A stretch of DNA of 64,000 nucleotides from Avena insularis (taxonomy: Eukaryota > Streptophyta > Magnoliopsida > Poales > Poaceae): positions 620,001 to 684,000 of the forward strand of contig JAJUPC010000040.1 in assembly GCA_023614405.1 (NCBI GenBank). The letters are read 5' to 3'. How positions within the stretch are numbered: the first letter of the stretch is position 1; each line of letters starts with the position of its first letter. The notes under the pieces were generated by a model. It searched no databases. It was not told the origin of the DNA and worked only from the letters and a program-made list of their open reading frames with translations. Positions 55,546 through 64,000 of this stretch are shown piece by piece. The position numbers and the translations under genes were made by a program.

Positions 55546-56451
55546 TCCTAATCTTTAACAAGTACAAATTTGTGATGAAATTAACACTGTATTTTGTCAA
55601 TTTGTTTGAACCATTCGATCAGACGGACGCGAGCGCAGTCATGGACGATTATCTGTTCTAGGCACTATTCTCTATGGCCAGCAAATTAAAAGATGAACTC
55701 CCGGAATAAATGAGAGCTTTAGCACCTAATTCGAGATGAAACTAAATAACAATGTTGTATACTGTGTTCGACACAACGATGAATTAATTTGTTCATTCTA
55801 TAGCAGTAGTTTTGCTGTTTTTCGAGCAGTTGAGTGCAATATGGTAATGAAAAACATACTGTCTTAGTAATACAAATGTACTATTGTCCCGGTGCATTCC
55901 ATAGGAACTGCCGTGCCGGATACAGGTATATATAAAATATCTTCACTTTTGTGGTTATGCTCAGAGTTTTGTACTTAACTAATCTACTGGAGTTCGACAT
56001 TCCACACTGATTGCTATTCAGACCATAAATTGCTAAACGGTTTTCAAAATGCAAGAGTTTCTAGTAAAGAACATTTGATATTCTGATTGAATCTTATGGA
56101 TTAACCACCATTAGTTATATTCCAACTGCCGTATGCTTTCTTTTCTTGGCGGTCAAGGAGAGCATGAGCATCACGTCTTTCTGAATAAATTCATCAATCA
56201 TTGCCACCACTACAAGGTTTTTTCCCGCCATGAAGATAATTTAGCATTGATGGTTTTATATTTATAGTGCTTAGCATTACTCAGCTCCAACTAGACCTAT
56301 CCAGAATGTTTAGCCGTCGCCAACAAAGCCACCCACCTTCGCCCTTGACCCTAGACCTAAACAGAGCGAACTCCGTTAGCTTTACCCCTTCAATTCGTCC
56401 AAGAGATCCTACACGCACAGAACCGAGTTGTCGGATCCAGTCCTACCACCA
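55546..56451. other. Downstream region of gene B
   Basis: AT-rich, with no confident gene. At 56270-56450 a proline/serine/arginine-rich open frame precedes the small acidic frame at 56452 and could be its upstream exon. CGGTGCATTCCATAG... and similar phrases near 55890 are not recognised. Confidence 0.3.
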
Positions 56452-56622
56452 ATGGAGCAGGAGGACGCCGAACAAGTGGTGGAGCACGAAAGGGAAGTAA
56501 AGGACAATGAACAAGGACCTATAGTGGAAGAAGAAGACGATGAGGAAAAGGATAAGGAAAAGTCTGATTCACAAGACGAATATTTAGAGATGATCGTGGT
56601 GTGGTTGAATCAAAAACGGTAG
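56452..56622 (+). CDS. Small acidic protein, 56 residues, unknown
   Basis: ATG at 56452 opens MEQEDAEQVVEHEREVKDNE and continues through a run of glutamate, aspartate and lysine (EEEDDEEKDKEKSDSQDE) to TAG at 56620. It is preceded in another frame by a proline/serine-rich open segment, so it may be the 3' part of a larger spliced frame. No homologue is known to me. It lies between gene B and the large repeat array. Confidence 0.3.
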   Translation: MEQEDAEQVVEHEREVKDNEQGPIVEEEDDEEKDKEKSDSQDEYLEMIVVWLNQKR

Positions 56623-56839
56623 AAGAGCTAGGTGCCGATCCAGCAATGTCAGTAGACAAAGGTCATACAATTTCCTCCTAGATTGAATAATAGAAGAAAA
56701 AACTAGATGAACAGCATCCTCTTCTAAGTGTCAGTTCGTGTAATGTAGTAATTCCCATGTCTATTTGCAATACAAGTTTGGGTGTATATGAAAATTATTG
56801 TCAGACAACATTCGTCGAGATAACAAACAGATTATTCAA

Positions 56840-58460
56840 GTCTGTAGCTGTGCAGTGACTTGTGAACATATATTGGAGTGATTTTTATATTTTCATATAG
56901 ATGCTTCTATAATCGTTCTTTGCACTTCTGATGGAAATTCTATCGCATTGCCGAGACTACGGACGTAACGATAGATGTCGCTGACTATGCTAAAGCACTG
57001 AACAGGATGCTTTCTAACACATAGTGCACTGCTCTTTTACATGTGCACTGCCTTATGAACAAATATTGCACTTCTGTTCACATTTTAGTATAGTTTCTTC
57101 TCTAATTCATTGTTTGCACTTCCTATAGCAGTTCTATCACAATGCCTATACTATGGATGTAATGATATATAACTATGCACACGCATTGCGCATGGTCCAT
57201 ATTTCGTCGGATGAGCTGCTTAATTCATTTTTTGACTGCGACATGTTACTGCCTTGTTATCACACAGTGCGATGCTTTTGTATATGTGCACTGCCTTGAA
57301 AACAAATTGTCTATTGCATTTGCATCACACTTCCTATACTATGGACGTATCGATAGACATAGCTGACTGTGTTCAAGCAGTAAAATAGGGTGTATAGTGT
57401 ATCAGATGAACTGATTAATTTATTTTTTTACTGTAACATATTACTACTTTATTAATGCATAGTGCACTTCTCTTATATCCACGCAGTGCCTTATGAACAA
57501 GTATTGCACTGCTTTATGCATTTTAGTATAGTTTCTTCTCTAATCATTGTTTGCACTTTCTCTGCAAATTTTATCGCAATGCCTATACCATGGACGTAAT
57601 GATACATGACTGTGCTCAAGTAGTGCACAATGTACATATTCCGTCGGATGAGCTTCTTAGTTCATTTTTCGAATGCAACATATTACTGTTTCCATAACAT
57701 ATAGTGAACTGCTGTTGTACCTGGCACTGCCTTATGAAAAAGTATTGCACTGCTTTTTACATTTTAATATAGTTTCTTCTCTAATCGTTGTTTTCACTGG
57801 CTGTGAAAATTCTATGGCACTGCCTATACTACGGAAGTAACGATATATGACTGCTGATGCAGTGCACAAGGTCCATATTTCTTCTGATGAAGTGCTAAAA
57901 GCATTTTTCGACTGCAACATATTACTGCCTTCTTAACGCATAGTGCGATGCTCTTATTATCTTATTTAAGTTTGCTCGTGTATCATTGTTTGCACTGCTA
58001 GGGATAGTTTTATCACACTGCGTTGAATCTTTACGAAGTAAATACATATAATTGATCACAGTATGTATATGCGCTAGATGTACTGCTGGTTGCAATCTTC
58101 TAGTGCAATATATTATTTTTTCAAACACTTAAGTTGGATGCATTGCCTTGAGAGCATCGCATTTCACTGTTTTTTGATATTCTAATATTTGGTTCTTTTA
58201 TGGTTTTATGCGCTGTTAGTTTCAGTTATATTTCCCTTCCTATGCTATGGACTAAAATATAGATATTCCTGACTCTATTTACGCACTTCACAGGGCTCGA
58301 ACTACGTCATGAGCAGTGCGTTCGGGTTTTTCAATTAAAAGTTATTATTTGTTTGGACGATGAGTGTGAAATACACTTCCTTGTGAACAAATATAGCGAA
58401 TCCTGTTAATCTATACTAGTACAGTTGGTTAGCTGGACGTTGTTTGCACTAGTCTATATA
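56840..58460. repeat. Right GCACTGC-type tandem array, first block
   Basis: About seven diverged units of roughly 190-240 bp start near 56846, 57048, 57288, 57485, 57725, 57960 and 58146. Each contains TGCACTGCCTTATGAAC-like sequence, a TTAGTATAGTTTCTTCTCTAAT stretch, GTTTGCACTT, a TATCGCAATGCCTATACTATGGACGTAA stretch and, in most, TCATTTTTCGACTGC(A/G)ACATATTACT. The array is not coding. Confidence 0.8.
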
Positions 58461-58870
58461 GTATTGTAGCACCACATTAAATGTAGAATATATGTGACCA
58501 GACAACATCTATTTATATTGTTGTACATAGACGCATACTAGCATAATACCTAGTTATCATCTACGTGAATCAATAACAGAAGATCCCTAGTTATAAACTA
58601 TAGGAACGAAGAACACGAGATAATCAAGATCTAAATGTACCAAGAAAATATGTTCTCAATCAAAATGAAATGAGGACAGAAGACGAACAGATGTACTCAC
58701 AAGATCGCCGAACTCTCTTTTGCGGCGGCGCCAGAGAAGTATGGAAAAACTTCACGGCGGCGGCGCTGCTGTGGTGTCGAGAAACCCCAAGAGAGAAGAA
58801 GTCGAAACACTAAGCGAAAAGAGGGAAAATTCTTCGAAGGGCAACTATTTACCATTACTACTATTTAATA
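58461..58870 (-). other. Gene-leader-like insert within the array
   Basis: This stretch is unlike the array. Read on the minus strand from about 58870 it has a pyrimidine-rich leader, a GCCGCCGCCGTGAAG-type GC block and ends at a TTGTGAGTAC donor-like site near 58698. It resembles the 5' leader of a gene reading leftward, back into the array, for which no coding was found. Confidence 0.35.
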
Positions 58871-59240
58871 GATTGTCTATGTCCATGCAATGCACATGGT
58901 ATGTAGTGCTTCAAATGAGCATGACTGTTGGATTTCCATGTGGAGTACTATATTATTGTTCAAACTATTAAACTTGGGTGCACTCCCATGTGAACACAAA
59001 TTGCCCCGCCTAGCACATTTATCACAGTTGTTTCACTAGGGGTTGTTTGCACTGTCACTAATAGTACCATAGCACTGCGCTGAAACTGGATGAAATAAAT
59101 AAATATAGGTTTCTCTATTACACAGCGCACATGTTCCGTTCAGCCAGATGAACTGTGTATTGCAATTTTCTAGTGAAAATATATTCTAATACAAAGATAT
59201 CTTCAAGAAGTGCACCTGCACTACCTGAGGCAGTGCTGGT
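58871..59240. repeat. Right GCACTGC-type tandem array, second block
   Basis: The motif content of the array returns: GTCCATGCAATGCACATGG, TGGGTGCACTCCCATGTGAACACAAATTG, GTTTGCACTGTCACTAATAGTACCATAGCACTGCG, and the CCGTTCAGCCAGATGAACTG version of the CCGTCGGATGAGCTG motif. About one and a half units are present. Gene C begins about 150 bp downstream. Confidence 0.65.
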
Positions 59241-59720
59241 TCGTTGGGCTCATCTGGAATTACATCGCGTCAACCCGCTGACGGTTAACACGTGTGCGGC
59301 AAATAAAACTAATTAGCAACATAACAATACATCCGAATGGACAGCTCTAATTAAACCGTTTAAGAATTACACTATTTTTGTCTTCTTCCCACTTTCTCCA
59401 TCTCTATCGGTGCTCCCGTTTCTCTCTCTTGCTCCACCGTAACTGCACAAGGGCAAACAACGGCGGCAACGCCTTGGCGGTGAAAAGCTTCACCAGCGCT
59501 AAGGACAACTGCTACTCGAGATTCTCGATTAGTGGAACAGCGAAAAGACAGATATCACTGATTCTCCCTTCTAATCCCAGATTCACCCTGGTGTTTTTGG
59601 ATATTCCACCAAGTATTTCCTCATCTTCTTCCTTTAGTTGGGAAACGATTTTACGCGCATAGAAGATTCCTAAAATTTCATCCCCAATTATTTCTCAACA
59701 AACATTTATACATCGATTTC

Positions 59721-61124
59721 ATGGCTGACGGAAATTGTGATAAAGAAAGTTCAATGAAGGTAATGTGATTGTTTTTGTCCATAGTTTAGAGTTACACATA
59801 TATTTAAAAATGTCCAGTACACATGATTGAAACAATTTTAAGAAGAACAAACCACGACCATGAAACCCCTAATCAAACAAATTTAGGTTTTCTTTCGATT
59901 TGTTTTTTTAATATCCGTAGTCAAGTAACATTTGGCTCAACAACTCTATTGAAATACATAACAATGAGACAATTTTCACATAAGAACTGCTAATTATAAC
60001 TTCATTGAACTACTCCTCTACAGAGTACAAATAATTACAAGTCCAAATTTGGTGGGAAAGTTTGTACCTCGGCTGCACCAATTCAGTTACTGAAATGCAC
60101 TGCCAGGAAATATGATTTTATGGAAGTTTGTTACTCTCATACTGGTTGATTCTTCTTGATTCATGAGCTCTTTGCTGAATATACATCTTTTTATTTATGT
60201 AGTAAATTCTAGGAAATTTAATTAGATATGTGTTTAACCATTGCTCTGTTTTTAATTTTTTTAAGCAACATAGTAGAAAAGTGAAATTATAATCTATGAT
60301 TAAATGTTATCAACATAAACCTATGAAGTTGAAAAGTTTTTCATCTCGTGGAACAAGACAAATAACCAAGAGGAAACATAATAGTGTGGACGAAAACATA
60401 GAAACTGGGTCTACTAGTCAAGATAACATTAATGTTGCTCAAGCTTCCGTAGATAAACCTGGTTTCAAGAAGAAAAAAGTGACACAATTCACAAAGAACT
60501 AGTAGACATGAAGTATGGTGATATCACAGTAAGAGGGTCACTTTCTGAATTACACAACTTTCTCGAAAATTACATAATAGTTGATCAGAAGAATTTTTTG
60601 ACCGATCATGGTTGTGGTTTCATACCTAATTTGAAGTTGAACGGCAACATTTCCAAGCAAATGATGCTATGGTTATATAGTAAATTCTGACATGGATCTC
60701 TCACAATGGTTCTTGAACAAGGGGAGGAGCTTGAAATAACAAAATATATGGTGCAAGCAATGTATGGTTTCCCAAAAAAGGATAATTTTAAAGCTCCAAG
60801 ACCTTCGAATGACCGCAATACAGAAGCATTGCGTTGGCTAAAACAGTAGCTCAATTTGAGTGATTCAGATAACATCGTACCGAGTAAGCTTTATGGAAAT
60901 GTAAAGAACGGTGGAACATCAGATTTCACGATGAAGCTCATACTCCTTGTGTTCTTCATCAAAACAATGTGCGCACTGAGTAACACTCGTATAGGATGGG
61001 AGCCAGGTATGGTCATGGATCTCAATATAAATAATATTAGTCACATGAACCTCTGTAAAGTTCTCCTGGATGAACTAAGGAGGGCACTGAAAAAATATCA
61101 AGATAAAAAAGGAATGAAAAACAC
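59721..61124 (+). pseudogene. Gene C: N-terminal part of a third ULP1/C48-like family gene
   Basis: After a pyrimidine-rich leader (59370-59700), exon 1 (59721-59759) reads MADGNCDKESSMK and ends at GTAATG. Exon 2 starts at 60266 after TTTTTAAG. It reads a basic/serine-rich stretch (60290-60495), then a frame change near 60500, then VDMKYGDITVRGSLSELHNFL and HGCGFIPNLKLNGN, a stop at 60690, EQGEELEITKYMVQAMYGFP, KAPRPSNDRN, a stop at 60849 and KLILLVFFIKTMCAL, NISHMNLCKVLLDELRRAL. This matches gene B (GF...SRPLIIKLY..., LTADDVHSVFGL..., IKAPRP, then the LCQLVIDEI block). It is cut at 61124 by the LTR starting at 61125, so the C-terminal peptidase-like part is missing. The stop at 60849 follows Gln and is probably CAG to TAG. 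Confidence 0.5.
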
Positions 61125-61502
61125 TGATAACCCACAAGTATAGGGGATCGCAACAGTTTTCGAGGGTAGGATAACCCAATTTATTGATTCGACACAAGGG
61201 AAGCCAAAGAATACTTATAAGCCTTAACAACTAAGTTGTCAATTCAGCTGCACCTAGAAATAATCTTGCTCACAGTAGTTTATCAGTAGCAATAGCTTTG
61301 TAGTAGCAATAGCAAAGTAACAGTAGCAGTAAAGCAAAGGAAGTAGTAACAATAGTAGCAAACAGTAGGATATGAGTGCGGTAGGCATAGGGATGGATGG
61401 ACGGGCGTTGCATGGACGAGACTATTCGTATAACTTAAAGATCTAGGGCATTTGCAGATAAATAAGATAAAGCATCCAAGTACTAAACAATCATAGGCAT
61501 GT
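61125..61502 (-). repeat. Part of an LTR, minus-oriented
   Basis: Starts TGATAACCCACAAGTATAGGGG and runs through GATTCGACACAAGGG and CAGTAGCAATAG-type repeats. From memory this is the 3' end, reversed, of a common Triticeae LTR whose forward start is TGATACGTCTCCGTC. It is interrupted at 61503 by another LTR-like sequence and its other end is outside the window. It is flanked on the left by AACAC (61120-61124). Confidence 0.7.
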
Positions 61503-62553
61503 TGTAACATCCCAGTATTAGAGATTAGAAATAAGCTGAACACAGATGTGTGCATTGCATTCATGCATAGAAAATCTGAATAATTTTCACGCTTTTAAAT
61601 AAAAAACCTGTCAAAGTGTTTGAAGCTTCTCTCAACTTGATGGAATTGTAGTAGATCATCAAGTTGACTGCGATAAGTTTCAATATGACCTTTACTAAAA
61701 CCTTATTTTTGGGTAAATGGAGATTTGATCTAAGGGTAGATCAAATGTAATAAAATTAAACCCTCATACATTACTTAATGGATTGTATTTGATCCTTAAG
61801 TAATCATATCCCAGTATTCATTACATCAACCATGAATACCAAGTTATAAACATAACTTAAGTAATAGGAATGTAACAACTAAATCTTGATCTATCTTAAA
61901 CTCATCTACTTATCCCATGAGGATCATGGTAATACCTAACCTTAACTCTTTAGTGAGGTTGAGTAGGAAGGAAACCAAGTCAAGATCATTCACCATATAT
62001 CTTTCTGCCCATATCAATCTTTACCATTCCTATTGGAATCATATTCCAATATCTTTTGTTCATCAATGTTGAGTAATCAACTATTGATTCATCAATTCTT
62101 AATCTATCAATTCTTGATCTATCAACTCTTGACCATATCATAGCATTCCCTTAAGGCCTATAAATAAATAAGTAAGGAGAGGTAAGTGGTAATGATAGAT
62201 TTAAATATCAACTAATAGGATGGGAGTGTTGGAAGAGAATGGAATCATTATAATACTTGATGGAGTTAACTCACTCCTGAATAGATAGAAGAGTTATGTA
62301 GAAGATATAATTATATGTTAACAAATAGGATTAGAAGGATGAACATTGAAGATAGTTACCAATGAGTAATCCTATTGAATAAAGTAGGTATAGTAAATGA
62401 ATAATTTCTCTTAGTCAGATAGATTCACTGATAAGATAATTTTAATACAACTGTAATGTTGTATGGATGAAAGCCTTGATTAGTCAACTGGAAACCTAAA
62501 CTATAAAGGATCAAAGGCTTATAATGATCATGCCTTACTCATCAAGATTGAAT

Positions 62554-62632
62554 GCTTATATCCTGTATAAGTGACATTGGTGGGTAGAACATCCTTATAT
62601 CATGTATAAGTGACATTGGTGGGTAGAACATG
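62554..62632 (+). repeat. Tandem duplication, ~39-bp unit
   Basis: CTTATATC(C/A)TGTATAAGTGACATTGGTGGGTAGAACAT occurs twice in succession, differing at one base. It lies in the terminal LTR-like element. Confidence 0.95.
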
Positions 62633-63027
62633 ATTAAACCCTAGTCTAGATATATTATCCTAGGTTATCCATTACAAGTCACATTAATATAATGTGAGGT
62701 TGGAATGTTAGATACTGGAGTTAAGTAGAGACAAGATAGTATGATTAAGATGATGTTAGAGCAACATTGGATTAAAGAAGTAGTATTTTCCTCTTTGGAA
62801 ATACTAAGCACTTGAGGTGAAGTAGAATTTGATATATACATCTACTGGAGTAGTACTAGTGATGGATGATTAAGGAAGAGTATGAATGGAGTTGGAAGTA
62901 ACCATCTATTGGACAGGAGATTATTAGTGGTAAAATAGTATGACAACTAAGTATAGATATGAAAAGATTAGGAAAAGCTTTAGTGTCAAACTAATTGGAT
63001 TTATAAATGGATTTAGAAGAATACAAG

Positions 63028-63121
63028 GTGGACAAGAATATTCATGTGAAGTAAAGATCAGAAGTCCTTAATCAGAAGTAAAGATCAGAATGTGGACAAG
63101 AATATTCATGTGAAGTAAATG
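63028..63121 (+). repeat. Near-tandem duplication, ~63-bp spacing
   Basis: GTGGACAAGAATATTCATGTGAAGTAAA occurs at 63028 and again at about 63091. AGTAAAGATCAGAA lies between and recurs as well (63050 and 63077). It is a local duplication inside the LTR-like element. Confidence 0.9.
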
Positions 63122-64000
63122 GATAGGAACAAGTAGAATATCTAGGAAAGGAATTCCTTACTCAAAAGTCCAGGATTGTGAATTATGGAAGATAGGAATT
63201 CTTGGTAAACACTAAACCCTAAATCCTTAACCAAACATAGTATCCATTTCACATGATTGATCTGTCATCTTATTTACACAGCTTCATAGTAATATTTTCC
63301 TATAGCAAATCACTTAAGCACATCTTCATCATTCTCAACCATCATTATCCTAGGTGCTTAAGAACTATGTTTATCAATTCTGTCTCATAAGTTATCCTAG
63401 AAAACAATTCCACTATTTTAATTTAAATGGTGATATCATTCAAGATCACAAACATAAAAAACAATCTGTCTTAGCCATTAGTCTTTATTCACATCAACAG
63501 AAGACTATAAGTATATTAAGAACCCTAAACCCTAGGGTAAGTATTTGCAATTCAAACCCTAACTTCTATGTTAGATATAATAAAATATCTACATTGCTAT
63601 TTCTTAAATTTATGAGAATACTATTAACCATATTAATTACTCAAAACTTCATGTATCAAATATTAATGAAGGATCAATATATATAAAAGTTACTTTAATA
63701 TTATAAATCAATAAGAATCAAATACCATGAGTTAATAGTAATGCATTCTAAAGTAAGTTTATGAATTTTAGATCAACTAAATTCATATCAAAAGCCTTAC
63801 AAATAATAATAAGAAAAGTATATGTATAAAGAAAATAAAGAAACTATAGCACTATATAATAAAAACTGACAAAATAATTCTAAATACTATTTATCATTGC
63901 TGCAAGTATTAGCAAAGTAATTCCATAAAGATAAGTCTAAATTAGTGCTTAAATAAAAGGGTAAGAAAAGAAAACAGAAAATAGAAATCGAAAAAGAAAA

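Larger units (their letters stand above)
61503..64000 (+). mobile_element. LTR-like sequence running off the window
   Basis: TGTAACATCCCAGTATTAG at 61503 and the following ...GCATTCATGCATAG... pattern are typical LTR starts of a grass family (TGTAACACCCC). The sequence is AT-rich to 64000, with no coding domain; the frame at 63354-63686 has no recognisable motif. The 3' end is not in the window. Confidence 0.6.

Noticed and set aside
1..64000. CRISPR arrays, bacterial operons, rRNA genes, organellar insertions
   Set aside because: None of the expected repeat-spacer, Shine-Dalgarno-led operon, rRNA or plastid/mitochondrial gene sequences was found in the window.

Overview
The window looks like repeat-dense nuclear DNA from a grass, most likely subfamily Pooideae (Triticeae or Poeae). 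The evidence is grass-type LTR families (several with terminal patterns I associate with Triticeae), Tat/Retand-type Gypsy elements with an antisense extra ORF, CACTA elements with 'CACTCGGTAAA'-type subterminal repeats, an RTE LINE with a (TTG)n tail, and plant-style intron/exon genes. The LTR sequences differ from the common wheat consensus I remember, so the species is not determined. No bacterial, organellar, rRNA or CRISPR features were seen. Almost every reading frame carries stops or frameshifts.

Layout. 1-1523: one end of a CACTA transposon with ~360-bp tandem repeats. 1524-6124: 3' part of a Gypsy element with an antisense ORF and a 3' LTR. 6125-11985: a gene island holding a coiled-coil gene with a fourfold repeated first exon, a second coiled-coil exon, a GRF zinc-finger gene (minus) and a two-repeat gene (minus). 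Its frames are disrupted by nonsense codons explainable as C-to-T changes. 11986-24740: a 5'-truncated Gypsy element (gag, protease, reverse transcriptase, partial integrase, antisense ORF, 3' LTR) interrupted by two solo LTRs. 24741-28540: an unrecognised minus-strand gene whose exon is split by an RTE LINE. 28540-61124: a cluster of three related plus-strand genes (A, B, C), which I read as the grass family with an N-terminal mobile-domain-like region and a ULP1/C48 peptidase-like C-terminus. Arrays of GCACTGC-containing repeats flank them. Within the cluster lie an L1 LINE, a non-autonomous 11.3-kb LTR retrotransposon (itself holding CACTA transposase remains, a GAGGCGCAT-repeat element with an RNase H1 N-terminal-type domain, and a solo LTR), and another solo LTR. 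61125-64000: a minus-oriented LTR interrupted at 61503 by another LTR-like sequence that runs off the window.

The clearest structural results are the target-site duplications. These are CTCAG around 37461-48762, ACAAC around 46993-48559, AAGAC around 18859-20364, TTGAA around 51585-54414, CCTA around 15481-17357, a 15-bp repeat around the RTE LINE and a 12-bp repeat around the L1 LINE. They allow the nesting order to be read directly. No intact host gene with a confidently known function was found.
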